Positions 1-8,986 of a stretch of DNA of 56,842 bases are shown here, piece after piece. The stretch covers positions 380-57,221 of the forward strand of contig NZ_VAVZ01000001.1 in the NCBI RefSeq assembly GCF_005771525.1. Direction: 5' to 3'. The stretch comes from Nesterenkonia salmonea. Its GTDB lineage: Bacteria; Actinomycetota; Actinomycetes; Actinomycetales; Micrococcaceae. The stretch's first letter is position 1, and every line of letters starts with the position of its first letter. The notes beneath the pieces are model-generated. The model was not told the DNA's origin, did no database searches, and saw only the letters and a program-made list of their open reading frames with translations. Position numbers and translations under genes: made by a program.

Positions 1-528
1 GTACTGCCGCGGTCGATGAGGTCCGTCGCCGGGTCCAACAGGAGACTGTGGGCCACCGTGGTCGCAAAGGCGACCCACTCTACGGGATCCGCCGAGTGCT
101 GCAATCAGGGGCCGAGAACCTCACACCCAACCAGACCCGACGCTTAGAGCGGGTCATCACCGCTGACCCGCGGCATGAAGAGGTGTTCCTGGCCTACCAA
201 TGCGCCCAAGAACTGCGCGCTGCCTACCAGCACCACGACCTGAAGGCCGGCAGAGTGATCGCGCTGAAGGTCCTCGACTCTTTCCACAGCTGCCCAGTAC
301 CGGAAATCGCCAGGCTCGGCAGAACCCTACGCCGCTGGCGCCAAGCATGCCTGGCCTACTTCACCACAGATCGCGCCAACAACGGTGGCACCGAATCGAT
401 CAATGGGCTCATCGAACTCGCCCGCCGCGTCGCCCGAGGCTTCCGCAACCGAGACAACTACCGACTCCGGATGCTGCTCATCGCAGGAGGCCTAGACGGC
501 CACCTCCCCACCTGAACTCCGAAGAGCC
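1..528 (+). mobile_element. ISL3-family insertion sequence, 3' end only
   Basis: The element enters from the left edge and ends at about position 528. The end is marked by CTCCGAAGAGCC (517-528), whose reverse complement GGCTCTTCGGAG has the GGCTCTTC look typical of ISL3 terminal repeats. To its right begins type I restriction hsdS coding sequence, read on the other strand and broken at this point. ISL3 elements usually make 8-bp target duplications; the outer copy would be 529-536, but the other end of the element is outside the window, so this cannot be tested here. Confidence 0.85.
3..515 (+). CDS. ISL3-family transposase, C-terminal part
   Basis: The reading frame is open to the left edge, so this is the last 170 residues or so of a transposase of roughly 400-440 residues. 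It carries the ISL3 (DDE_Tnp_ISL3) C-terminal features: RRRVQQ followed by GHRGRKGDPLY near the start, then LARLGRTLRRWR-like helices, and TDRANNGGTESINGLIEL, which contains the last acidic catalytic residue (E of TES), followed by RGFRNRDNYRLRML. A GTG at 48 is internal and not the true start. The stop lies 13 bases before the terminal repeat. It differs clearly in sequence from the transposase at the right edge, so these are two different ISL3 elements. Confidence 0.9.
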   Translation, partial: TAAVDEVRRRVQQETVGHRGRKGDPLYGIRRVLQSGAENLTPNQTRRLERVITADPRHEEVFLAYQCAQELRAAYQHHDLKAGRVIALKVLDSFHSCPVPEIARLGRTLRRWRQACLAYFTTDRANNGGTESINGLIELARRVARGFRNRDNYRLRMLLIAGGLDGHLPT

Positions 529-839
529 GGTTTCGTCCGGATTAGCACCGTGCGTTGACCTGGAGCGATACGAGCACCCTTCGGCACTTGGACAACAGGA
601 CCCACCGGGGCCTCCCTTGCGAGCAGGAGGTCGCCCTGTACTGGAGCGAGGCGACGTGTCCAGACCTCGAAAGTCTCTCTCGAAATGGACCTTGCTTTGG
701 AATAATCAATTCGATTTCCGCGCATCGCAGGAGTCCCTACTGCGTGATAATGTCCGGTTGATTCAATGGGCGCACTCTTGTGTTCACAATCCACGATATG
801 CGCGCACAGATCGCCCAGTTTAAAGACTCCGTTCGTCAA
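529..839 (-). pseudogene. hsdS: Type I restriction specificity subunit, 5' fragment cut by ISL3
   Basis: About 103 N-terminal residues of an HsdS protein remain. They start at a TTG (839-837) that overlaps the hsdM stop in a TTGA arrangement, and show the start of the first target-recognition domain (FKLGDLCAHIVDCEHKSAP, then GDLLLAREAPVGPV and GQRTVLIR). The homologous sequence stops at the ISL3 terminal repeat, and the frame then runs into element sequence and ends at 492. A normal HsdS is about 400 residues with two recognition domains, so the specificity subunit is destroyed here unless the rest lies beyond the element. Confidence 0.85.
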
Positions 840-2404
840 ACCAAGCCCTCCAACCGTTCGCGGATGGTTTGCTCGAGGGCGCGGCCGCGGTCGAACTCGG
901 CGTAGAGCTCACTTGTGAGACGTGCGATCTTCTCGTCAATTGGTTCGTCGTCGACTTCGGCCTCTTCGGCGCCGACGTAGCGTCCTGGCGTGAGCACGAA
1001 ATCATGCTTAGCGATTTCCTCTAGGCTTGCTGCTTTCACGAAGCCGGGAACGTCGCTGTACTTACCTTCCTTGTTTCTCCAGGCGTGGTAGGTATCGGAG
1101 ATCTTCGCGACGTCGTCATCATCGAGTACGCGCAACTTTCGGGAGGCCATGGTGCCGAGCTTGCGGGCATCGATGAACAGCACCTCGCCTTGGCGTTGGC
1201 GATGCCCGTTACCGTGCCGGTTCTTGGAGAAGAACCAAAGGCTCACCGGGATACCGGTGTTAAAGAAGAGACGGTCAGGCATCGCCACGATGCAGTCGAC
1301 TACTTCATCCTCCACCAGCTTACGGCGGATGTCACCCTCTCCCCCGGACTTGGAGGAAAGGCTGCCGTTTGCAAGCACAATTCCTGCAGTGCCGTTCGGC
1401 GCCAGGTGATGAATGAAGTGTTGGACCCAGGCGAAGTTCGAGTTGCCCTTGGGCGGCAGGCCGTACTTCCAACGCGGATCATCGGCCAGCTTGGGATGGA
1501 ACCAGTCATCCTGATTAAATGGCGGGTTCGCTATCACGAATTCCGCCTTCAGATCCGGGTGCAGATCCTCAGTGAAGGAATCTGCTGACTTGTTGCCCAG
1601 ATCGGCCTCGATACCGCGGATGGCCAAGTTCATTTTGGCGAGCTTCCACGTCGCGTGCGTGTACTCCTGCCCATAGATGCTGATGTCCCTCTGGTGGCCG
1701 CCATGAGCAGTGACAAATTCTGCTGACTGAACAAACATGCCCCCGGAACCGGAGGCAGGGTCATATACCCGCCCCGCGTAGGGCTCCAGCATCTCCACCA
1801 AGGTACGGACAACAGACCGTGGCGTGTAGAACGCACCTGCATCCTTACCCGTCTCTTTACCGGCAAACTGACCGAGGAAGTATTCGTACACACGGCCCAG
1901 GACGTCGTCGGACCCATGATCCTGTGAGGTTGCGAAGCCAATGTTCCCAATCAGGTCAACAAGCTGTCCGAGCCTGCCCTGATCCAGACCCTCGCGGGCG
2001 TAGTTCCTGGGAAGCACTCCACGCAGGGTGGTGTTCTCCTTCTCGATGAGGTCCATGGCGGAATCGATGAGTTCGCCGATGCCTGGCGTCTTGGCCCGTT
2101 CCTGCAGATACTCCCAGCGGGCGTCCTCGGGGACCCAGAAGACGTTGTGGGATGTGTATTCGTCCCGGTGTTCCAGAAACTGCTCCAGCCGCTCGGCCGG
2201 GATGCCCTCATCGCGGAGCTCGACCTCGAGGTGTTCGCGACGTTCGGTGAACCGGTCAGAGATGTACTTCAGGAAGATCAGCCCGAGCACCACATGCTTG
2301 TACTCGCTGGGCTCCTGGTTGCCGCGCAGCAGATCCGCTGCCTCCCAGAGCCGATGCTCGAGCGTTTTGCTGTCACTGTTCTTCTTGGTCTTTGCCACGA
2401 TCAT
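836..2404 (-). CDS. hsdM: Type I restriction-modification system, DNA N6-adenine methyltransferase subunit HsdM
   Basis: HsdM transfers a methyl group from SAM to adenine and forms the M2S complex with HsdS. The 522-residue length is normal for the family. An N-terminal helical HsdM_N region (EHRLWEAADLLRGN, then LIFLKYISDRF) is followed by the N6_Mtase domain: SAM-binding motif DPASGSGGMFVQ near residue 220 and catalytic motif IV NPPF near residue 290. The gene looks intact and is translationally coupled to hsdS by a 4-base overlap. Because hsdS is truncated and no hsdR is in the window, the enzyme probably has no DNA target unless another HsdS is available in trans. Confidence 0.93.
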   Translation of the reverse strand: MIVAKTKKNSDSKTLEHRLWEAADLLRGNQEPSEYKHVVLGLIFLKYISDRFTERREHLEVELRDEGIPAERLEQFLEHRDEYTSHNVFWVPEDARWEYLQERAKTPGIGELIDSAMDLIEKENTTLRGVLPRNYAREGLDQGRLGQLVDLIGNIGFATSQDHGSDDVLGRVYEYFLGQFAGKETGKDAGAFYTPRSVVRTLVEMLEPYAGRVYDPASGSGGMFVQSAEFVTAHGGHQRDISIYGQEYTHATWKLAKMNLAIRGIEADLGNKSADSFTEDLHPDLKAEFVIANPPFNQDDWFHPKLADDPRWKYGLPPKGNSNFAWVQHFIHHLAPNGTAGIVLANGSLSSKSGGEGDIRRKLVEDEVVDCIVAMPDRLFFNTGIPVSLWFFSKNRHGNGHRQRQGEVLFIDARKLGTMASRKLRVLDDDDVAKISDTYHAWRNKEGKYSDVPGFVKAASLEEIAKHDFVLTPGRYVGAEEAEVDDEPIDEKIARLTSELYAEFDRGRALEQTIRERLEGLV

Positions 2405-2476
2405 TCACCCTATCTGGAGGAGAGTAGATCCGCCCTGCCCGAAGACGAGTGGCTCCTCATACGGAATGCCTTCGGA

Positions 2477-2872
2477 TCACTGATCGCGGAGTTCTCGGCG
2501 TGCTTGACCGATGATGCGGTCACGGCGAAAGAGTCGGTCGAGGTGCTCCAACTGGGCGTCAACCTCAGATTGTCCAGCGGAGAACGACTCGAGGGTCTCA
2601 CGCTAGCGCTCCTCGAAGAGCGTCCAGTCCTTGGCCTCCAGGCTTGGAGCGACCTCCCTGAGCTCCTCAATGGCGCGCTGCGCCTCTGAGCCCTGAGCGT
2701 GGGCCTCGGCTGTGACGTCGGCGAGCAAGTTCAGCAGCGCCGACCGGTCCAGAACACCAGATTTCTCATCCTCATCACCGGAGATCCAGCTCAACCCGTA
2801 GAGCAGAAGGAGCAGAGCAAAGACCGACCCTATGGCCAAGAGCACTATCTCCCACCACTGGTCCATCCTCAT
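2477..2872 (-). pseudogene. Small single-pass membrane protein with coiled-coil tail, interrupted by an in-frame TAG
   Basis: Unrecognised family. An ATG at 2872 opens an 89-residue frame with one N-terminal membrane helix (EIVLLAIGSVFALLLLLYGL), then an acidic helical region, ending at TAG (2605-2603). Reading on in the same frame gives another 41 codons (RETLESFSAGQSEVDAQ..., rich in E, R, L and Q) to a TGA at 2479-2477. The continued segment has the same charged, heptad-like character, so the amber codon looks like a nonsense mutation in an originally 131-codon gene. The 89-residue product may still be made. It lies upstream of hsdM on the same strand; no functional link is evident. Confidence 0.5.
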
Positions 2873-2949
2873 CCCCCTAATGTGTCTGCACTGTGCATGT
2901 TCTCTGCACCGTGCTGCAAGAGTCTAGACGACTCTGCGTTACTCCTGGG

Positions 2950-3765
2950 CTACTCCTGCCCAAGATGCTTGCGGGCGAAGGCCAGAGACTCCGCGAGCAT
3001 GCGTTCGCGCTCTCCCACTTCGCGTGCAGACCGAGTGGTGACCTCCACAGCTACCGCACCCTGGAACCCGTTCCCACCGAAGTCGGGCTGGGCGATGTGC
3101 TCGATGGCCTCCACGACCCTCTGATTTCCGTGGCCGGGCACCAGGTGATCATCTTTGAAGCCGTTGGACCAGCCATCGGTCAGGTGCACATGGCGCAACC
3201 GGGATCCGAGTTTCCTCACTGCCTCATAGGAGTCGTCTTCTGCTGTGGCGGCGTGAGAGAAGTCCCAGGTCACATGCCTATAATCGTCGGCCACGGGATT
3301 CCAGTGCGGGAGGTACATGGTGGCTTCGCGGCCACCAGCACGCCACGGGTACATGTTCTCCACCGCAATCATCACCCCGGTGCGCTCCTCAATCCTTTGG
3401 ATCCCGGAGGCGAATTCGGAGGCATAGGTGCCCTGCCAGCGGAACGGAGGGTGAGCGACAACAACATCGCATCCAACCTCCTGGGCCAACAGCGCAGACT
3501 TACGGATCTTGTCCCACGCGGTGCCCCACACCTGCTGAGTGAGCAGCAGGGTAGGCGCGTGAATGGACTTCACGGGCATACCGAACCGCCAGGCCCATTC
3601 GTTGAGCACATCAGCCTGTTGGGTTTCGGCCCGGTGAGTGACCATGATCTCGACGCCGTCGTACCCCAGGTCCTCGGCGATCGAGAACGTCTCAGCAACC
3701 CCCATGGGGTAGACCGATGAAGACGACAGTGTCACGGGGATGCGCGGCAGCTCAGGCACTGGCAT
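2950..3765 (-). CDS. Sugar phosphate isomerase/epimerase family protein (xylose isomerase-like TIM barrel)
   Basis: A 271-residue protein of the AP endonuclease 2/xylose isomerase-like TIM-barrel superfamily. Likely metal- and substrate-binding positions are visible at strand ends: DGVEIMV, SIHAPT, VVVAHPPF, IAVENMYPW, WDFSHA, HVHLTDG and VAVEVTT. Members isomerise or epimerise sugar phosphates or related small polyols; the substrate cannot be read from the sequence. The start overlaps the end of the ppx gene by 14 bases, implying an operon topA-ppx-this gene. In many Micrococcaceae this gene sits beside Ppx/GppA. Confidence 0.8.
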   Translation of the reverse strand: MPVPELPRIPVTLSSSSVYPMGVAETFSIAEDLGYDGVEIMVTHRAETQQADVLNEWAWRFGMPVKSIHAPTLLLTQQVWGTAWDKIRKSALLAQEVGCDVVVAHPPFRWQGTYASEFASGIQRIEERTGVMIAVENMYPWRAGGREATMYLPHWNPVADDYRHVTWDFSHAATAEDDSYEAVRKLGSRLRHVHLTDGWSNGFKDDHLVPGHGNQRVVEAIEHIAQPDFGGNGFQGAVAVEVTTRSAREVGERERMLAESLAFARKHLGQE

Positions 3766-4813
3766 GCTCCACGGCGATCGCCTTCACATCCTTGTGCGTG
3801 GGACGGCGCAGATCTCGGGCAAGATCCACATGGCCTACGGCCGGCGCATGCGAAATCTCCACCTTGACCTCCCTGGCCAGAGTGTCCAGACGGCGCAGGA
3901 TCAGACCCTCACGCAGCGCCCACGGGCATATGGTCAGCTCCTCGATGCCAAAGGTTTTCATCGCGGTCTCAGCCACCAGTGCGCCTGCGAACACCTGATC
4001 GGCGCGCATCTCTGAGACCCCGGGGAGTTTGGCACGTTCCTTGGAGGACAGTTCCGCCAACTGCTTGACCAGTGGTTTGAGGTCCTTCAGCGATAACGTG
4101 CGGCGTACGTAGGGGCCTTCAGCTGAAGGCTCGGCACCGGTCAGCCGAGCCAGGGAGCGGAACGTCTTGGACGTGGCGGTGACTTCCAACTGCTGCTTCA
4201 GCTGTGGGAACTCACGCCGTGCAGCCTCAATTTCCTCACGCACATAGCTCTTGAGCTCTTTGACCTCGGTCTTGCTCGGTGGCGCGCCGTCTTCCATGGT
4301 GCTGGGCAGGAAGTCACGAGTCAGCCGTCCCGCACCGAGCGGAACCGACAATGCCGTGGACGGCATCTCATTCTGACCATAGGCCAGCTCCAAGGAACCG
4401 CCACCGATGTCGAAGTTCAGGATGTGACCTGCTGACCACCCGCGCCAACGGCGCACGGCGAAGAACGTCATGGCTGACTCTTGGGATCCAGTGAGTTCGG
4501 TCAGCTCAACATCGGCTGCCGCCTGAACACGGCTGATCACCTCAGCACCGTTAGGCGCCTCCCGAATGGCCGAGGTGCAGAAGCTGAGCATGTCCTCCGC
4601 CCGGTGCCGGGCAGCGAACCGGACCGCCTCAGAGATGAACCCGACCAGTTCCTGCTGGCCCTTCTCCGTGATGGCACCAGAGCTGTCCAGGAACTTCACC
4701 AGTGACAACGGGCGTTTATGTGAGGCGAACGCCTCGGGCTTGGCGCCGATATACGCATCCACCAGCAGCAGGTGCACCGTATTGGATCCGATGTCTAGCA
4801 CGCCGAGTCGCAT
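3752..4813 (-). CDS. Ppx/GppA phosphatase family protein
   Basis: A 353-residue single-module member of the exopolyphosphatase/guanosine pentaphosphate phosphatase family (actin-like ATPase fold). The N-terminal phosphate loop is GVLDIGSNTVHLLLVD and the second is LNFDIGGGSLELAYG. The protein is short compared with E. coli Ppx (513 residues), as usual for actinobacterial paralogues that hydrolyse short polyphosphate, pppGpp or related compounds. It lies 23 bases downstream of topA, overlaps the next gene, and is probably cotranscribed with both. Which substrate it uses cannot be decided here. Confidence 0.88.
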   Translation of the reverse strand: MRLGVLDIGSNTVHLLLVDAYIGAKPEAFASHKRPLSLVKFLDSSGAITEKGQQELVGFISEAVRFAARHRAEDMLSFCTSAIREAPNGAEVISRVQAAADVELTELTGSQESAMTFFAVRRWRGWSAGHILNFDIGGGSLELAYGQNEMPSTALSVPLGAGRLTRDFLPSTMEDGAPPSKTEVKELKSYVREEIEAARREFPQLKQQLEVTATSKTFRSLARLTGAEPSAEGPYVRRTLSLKDLKPLVKQLAELSSKERAKLPGVSEMRADQVFAGALVAETAMKTFGIEELTICPWALREGLILRRLDTLAREVKVEISHAPAVGHVDLARDLRRPTHKDVKAIAVEHASA

Positions 4814-4836
4814 GACGATACCCTCCGGGTGTTCCG

Positions 4837-7569
4837 CTAGGCCTTGGCCGCCGCGCGAGTGCGCCCGCCCGACGTCTTCTTCTTTGCTGGTCCCTGAGCG
4901 CGTTTCTCCGCAAGCAGCGAGTATGCCTGCTCTTTGGTCAGCTGCTCCAGGGAGACGCTGCGCGGCACTGTGGCGTTGGTTTCGCCATCAGTGACGTAGG
5001 GGCCGAACCGCCCATCTTTGACCACCACGGGCTTCTCAGTGGTGGGATCGTTGCCGAATTCCGCCAAGGGGGGCTTCGCCGCTCCACGGCCGCGCTGTTT
5101 AGGCTGGGCGTAGATCTTCCTCGCCTCATCCTCAGTAATGGTGAACAGCTGTTCCTCATCCTGCAGCGGACGCGTGTCGGAGCCCTTCTTGAGGTAGGGA
5201 CCGAACCGGCCGTTAAGAGCGAGGATCTCTTCCCCTGCCTCGTCAGTACCCACGGTGCGGGGCAGCGAGAGCAGCTTCAGGGCGTCGTCGATAGTGACTG
5301 TCTCCAGGGTCATCGACTTCAGCAGGCTGCCGGTGCGCGGCTTCTCCTTGGGCGGCTTCTTCTTAGGCTTAGGTTTGCCGTTCTTGTAGTACTCGGTGGG
5401 TATGGCATCCAACACTGCCTGGAGCTCTTCTTCCGTAGGCTCTGGGATGACCTCAGTGACGTACGGACCGTAGCGGCCGTCTTTGGCGACCACTTCACGC
5501 CCAGTCTCGGGGTTGGTGCCCAAAACACGTCCGGAGAGTGCGGCCTGTTCGAAGAGCTCCTCGGCCCGGGCTTTGGTGAGCTCATCAGGCGCCAGGTCAG
5601 CGGGGATGTTCGCCCGATCCAGCTTCAGCTCGCCCTGCTCATTGGCTTCACCGTCGGGATTTGGGCGCTCCAGGTACGGGCCGTAGCGGCCGACTCGGAC
5701 TTCCACACCTTCAGCGACCTCAATAGTGTTCACGGCCCGGGCGTCAATCTCTCCGAGGTTCTCGACCACATTCCGCAGGCCTTCTTCACCAGTGGACGCG
5801 CCCAGGTAAAATCCCTGGAGCCAAGCCTCACGCTCAATCGCCCCGCGTGCGATCTGGTCCAGGTCATCTTCCAACCGGGCGGTGAAGTCATAGTCTACGT
5901 ACTTGCCGAAGTGCTCTTCCAGCAGCCGGATCACACTGAACGCCGTCCACGAAGGGACCAGGGCTGAGCCGCGTTTGGTGACATATCCGCGGTCCATGAT
6001 CACCGAAATAGTCGGCGCATAAGTGGACGGGCGCCCGATCTCCCGCTTTTCCAACTCGGCGACGATCGTCGCTTCCGTATAGCGAGCAGGCGGGGACGTC
6101 TCATGGCCCTTGGCCTCAATATCCTCACTGGTGAGGTTCTGTCCCTCTTCCAGCTTGGGCAGGCGCTTATCTGCAGGCTTCGCAGAAGACTCGGAGGCGT
6201 GGTCGTTGTCCTTCATCTCTTCATACGCGGAGAGGAAACCGGGGAAAGTGATGACGGTGCCGGAGGCTCCGAAGGTCGCAGTCCGGCCGTCGGCGGCGCT
6301 GCCGGTGAGCCGCACACTGGCGGTGAATCCCTTGGCGTCGGCCATCTGGGAGGCGACGGTGCGCTTCCAGATGAGTTCGTAGAGCTTGAATTCGTCCGCG
6401 GAGAGCTCGTTCTTGACCTGCTTGGGGGTGCGGAAGGAGTCACCGGCTGGGCGGATCGCTTCGTGAGCCTCCTGGGCGGTCTCATTGCGGCGGCTGTACA
6501 CGCGCGGCTTCTCCGGCACGGAGTCCGCACCGTAGAGCTCACTGGCCTGCCGCCGGGCGGCGTTGAGAGCCTGGTTGGACAGGGTGGTGGAGTCGGTACG
6601 CATATAGGTGATGTAGCCGTTTTCATACAGCCGCTGAGCCACCTGCATCGTCACCCGGGAGGAGAACCGCAGACGCCGCGCCGCGTCCTGCTGCAGAGTC
6701 GAGGTGATGAACGGTGGCTGAGGCCTGCGCGTGTAGGGCTTGTCCTCCAGCGAGTCCACAGTGAACCGGCTGCCAGTGAGGCTATCAGCCAGAGACTCGG
6801 CATCGTCTTTACTGAGAACGACGACGTCGCGGCGAGACTTCTTCAGCTCACCTTGGTCTGTGAAGTCCGAACCAGTGGCAATACGGTCCCCGTTCACAGC
6901 GTTGAGCTTTGCGGTGAACGTTTCCGCGCTGTCCGTTGCGAAGGTGCCGGTGAGGTCCCAATAGTCTGCGGAGACGAACGCGAGGCGCTCACGCTCCCGG
7001 TCGACCACCATGCGGGTCGCCACTGACTGCACACGGCCGGCGGAGAGACCCTTACCCACCTTGCGCCACAGCACCGGAGAGATCTCGTAGCCGTAGAGCC
7101 GGTCAAGGATACGGCGAGTCTCCTGGGCGTCCACCAGGTGCGAGTCGATCTCGCGGGGATTCTCCATGGCCCGTTGGATGGCCTCTTTGGTGATCTCCGT
7201 GAATGTCAGCCGGTAGGTGGGCACTTTCGGCTTGAGGACCTCATAGAGGTGCCACGCGATCGCTTCACCTTCACGGTCGGCGTCAGTGGCGAGGTAGAGT
7301 TCGTCGGCCTCTTTGAGCTGCTTCTTCAGCTCACGGACCTTGGACTTCTTGGAATCGGAGACCACATAGTAGGGCTCGAACCCGTTATCAGGGTCCACAG
7401 CGAACTTGCCGAAGGGTCCCTTCTTCATATCCGCAGGGAGTTCTGAGGGCTGCGGCAGGTCACGAATGTGACCCGCTGAGGCGTCCACAATGAAGTCGTC
7501 GCCAAGGTACTTGGCGATCGAACGGGACTTGGCCGGGGACTCGACAATCACGAGCTTCTTGCCTGACAC
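4837..7569 (-). CDS. topA: DNA topoisomerase I
   Basis: Type IA topoisomerase that relaxes negative supercoils by transient single-strand cleavage; an essential housekeeping enzyme. The TOPRIM domain begins at once (KKLVIVESPAKS, later LATDADREGEAIAWHL), and the catalytic tyrosine sits in YITYMRTDST near residue 320. The C-terminus has four GR(Y/F)GPY repeats (YLERP, YVTEV, YLKKG, YVTDG), which replace zinc fingers in actinobacterial enzymes, and a short Lys/Arg-rich tail. I chose the GTG at 7569 because AGGAG lies 5 bases upstream and the protein then starts SGKKLVIVESPAKS; the longer open frame to 7773 is not TopA-like. Length 910 residues. Confidence 0.96.
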   Translation of the reverse strand: MSGKKLVIVESPAKSRSIAKYLGDDFIVDASAGHIRDLPQPSELPADMKKGPFGKFAVDPDNGFEPYYVVSDSKKSKVRELKKQLKEADELYLATDADREGEAIAWHLYEVLKPKVPTYRLTFTEITKEAIQRAMENPREIDSHLVDAQETRRILDRLYGYEISPVLWRKVGKGLSAGRVQSVATRMVVDRERERLAFVSADYWDLTGTFATDSAETFTAKLNAVNGDRIATGSDFTDQGELKKSRRDVVVLSKDDAESLADSLTGSRFTVDSLEDKPYTRRPQPPFITSTLQQDAARRLRFSSRVTMQVAQRLYENGYITYMRTDSTTLSNQALNAARRQASELYGADSVPEKPRVYSRRNETAQEAHEAIRPAGDSFRTPKQVKNELSADEFKLYELIWKRTVASQMADAKGFTASVRLTGSAADGRTATFGASGTVITFPGFLSAYEEMKDNDHASESSAKPADKRLPKLEEGQNLTSEDIEAKGHETSPPARYTEATIVAELEKREIGRPSTYAPTISVIMDRGYVTKRGSALVPSWTAFSVIRLLEEHFGKYVDYDFTARLEDDLDQIARGAIEREAWLQGFYLGASTGEEGLRNVVENLGEIDARAVNTIEVAEGVEVRVGRYGPYLERPNPDGEANEQGELKLDRANIPADLAPDELTKARAEELFEQAALSGRVLGTNPETGREVVAKDGRYGPYVTEVIPEPTEEELQAVLDAIPTEYYKNGKPKPKKKPPKEKPRTGSLLKSMTLETVTIDDALKLLSLPRTVGTDEAGEEILALNGRFGPYLKKGSDTRPLQDEEQLFTITEDEARKIYAQPKQRGRGAAKPPLAEFGNDPTTEKPVVVKDGRFGPYVTDGETNATVPRSVSLEQLTKEQAYSLLAEKRAQGPAKKKTSGGRTRAAAKA

Positions 7570-7669
7570 AGAACTCCTAGAGCGTTGGCACGTGCGTGCA
7601 GATGGCAGTCGGTGCGCCATCGAGTGCTCACTATAACAGCGGATGACTTTGCACAAGGGGCACCAACTC

Positions 7670-7698
7670 TTGACAGCGCAATACACCGAACTTAGCTT
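7670..7698 (+). promoter_or_regulatory. Sigma-70-type promoter for the lipoprotein pair
   Basis: A perfect -35 hexamer TTGACA (7670-7675), a 17-base spacer and a -10 TAGCTT (7693-7698, fits TAnnnT). Transcription would start near 7705, giving a leader of about 120 bases before the GTG of the first lipoprotein. The divergent topA gene starts about 100 bases to the left. Confidence 0.5.
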
Positions 7699-7825
7699 TA
7701 AAAAGCGATTCCTGAATGCAGCCCTGGCAGGAACATGACATGAGCTTGACGAGCTCCCACCGGGTGACGACACGTCCGGACAACCTTTTTCCTCATTCGC
7801 CCTCCCTCACTAGAAGGATCCGATC

Positions 7826-8986
7826 GTGTCCCGCATTCGCCGACAACTCACCCTATGTTCGGTCACCGCTGTCGCAGTTGCGCCACTGACGGCCTGCGGG
7901 GAAAACTACGATCCCTGCTGGCTAGATGCGGACACCGCGGCTTCGTTGTTCTCAGTCACGAGCATCCACCAGGCCCTTAATACTGAGGAGGCCACTGCGC
8001 GCACAAGCGGGTACACCCCCATTGGGGAGGCAGAAGCGCTGGGAGACACCGGCTGTGCCTACGAATTGAGCCCAGAGAGTCTGGGTCCTGATATCAGCGT
8101 TGTGCTGCACCGAGTGCCCATGAAGGACTGGGAAGAGCAGGTTGAAGCGGACCTGGCCCGGCCCTTTGATGAATACCTGCTGGAGGCTGAGGAAGACAGT
8201 GATCCCCGGGTGTTCGTGGAGGAATGGCGGGACGTGTCCATCGTGTACTCCTACGACACTGCCCGGATGATTCTGGATGAGCACCTCTGGTGGGCGCGCT
8301 ATACCTCCGACTCATCGATGCGTGGCGACCGAGGTTCTGATGCTGAGCCGCTGATGCGCTATGTGGCCGGAAGCCGGGGCGGCACCGACATCGCCGAATA
8401 CGAGGCGTGGTTGGAGGACGAGGCAGCGCAGATGGCCGCGGAAGCTGAGGCTGCTGCAGCTGAACAGGCGGAGCAGGACTACTCCGTAGGACATGCTGCC
8501 GGCCTTGAGGACGGCCAGTACGAGGCGATCCACGGCCATCCGCCCCAGCACTATCACCGCGGGCTCGCTGACCGCAGCGACGACTGGGTGCGCGGGTTCG
8601 AGGAGGGCAAGGCAGAAGCGCTGGCAGCTGGACCTCCGCCCGGCTCGCTTGGCGAAGGGGAATGGGCCGTTGATTGGGAGGATGAGTACGCTGAACTCTT
8701 CGACAACACGCAAGGACCATTCGACAGCATAGACCCAGACCAAGAAGAAATACCTGAAGACCTGTGGTCCGACGGCTATTTTATGGGGTTCGAGGACGGT
8801 TTCTATGATGCCGAGGATTTTGGTGACTGGATGCCCACCCAATCCCTATACGAGCCGTATGGCCTCGATGCAGGGGAATCGGCTGTCTACCGCGAGGGAT
8901 ACAGCGAAGGCTATCGCGAAGGGTTCATTCAAGGGTGGCTGGAATCCGGGAAACCTGAGTCTGATCTGCCGGTGGAGGCCCGCTGA
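7826..8986 (+). CDS. Acidic lipoprotein with glycine-every-fourth-residue (GX3) helical repeats
   Basis: A 386-residue putative lipoprotein: short basic N-terminus, hydrophobic segment and lipobox LTAC at about residues 21-24, then a globular Cys-containing domain resembling DUF3558-type actinobacterial lipoproteins. From about residue 215 on there are four clusters with Gly every fourth residue: VGHAAGLEDGQYEA, RGFEEGKAEAL, DGYFMGFEDGFYDA and REGYSEGYREGFIQGW. The protein is very acidic, as expected of an exported protein in a salt- or alkali-tolerant organism. GTG start with AGAAGGA 6 bases upstream. The stop overlaps the next lipoprotein gene (TGATG). Function unknown. Confidence 0.75.
   Translation: MSRIRRQLTLCSVTAVAVAPLTACGENYDPCWLDADTAASLFSVTSIHQALNTEEATARTSGYTPIGEAEALGDTGCAYELSPESLGPDISVVLHRVPMKDWEEQVEADLARPFDEYLLEAEEDSDPRVFVEEWRDVSIVYSYDTARMILDEHLWWARYTSDSSMRGDRGSDAEPLMRYVAGSRGGTDIAEYEAWLEDEAAQMAAEAEAAAAEQAEQDYSVGHAAGLEDGQYEAIHGHPPQHYHRGLADRSDDWVRGFEEGKAEALAAGPPPGSLGEGEWAVDWEDEYAELFDNTQGPFDSIDPDQEEIPEDLWSDGYFMGFEDGFYDAEDFGDWMPTQSLYEPYGLDAGESAVYREGYSEGYREGFIQGWLESGKPESDLPVEAR

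Noticed and set aside
2147-2689. A 180-codon plus-strand frame over hsdM and the small membrane gene
   Set aside because: Overlaps conserved hsdM sequence, with no recognisable domain.
7570-7773. N-terminal extension of topA (68 residues)
   Set aside because: A good ribosome site and the conserved start KKLVIVESPAKS point to GTG 7569; the extension would cover the promoter region.
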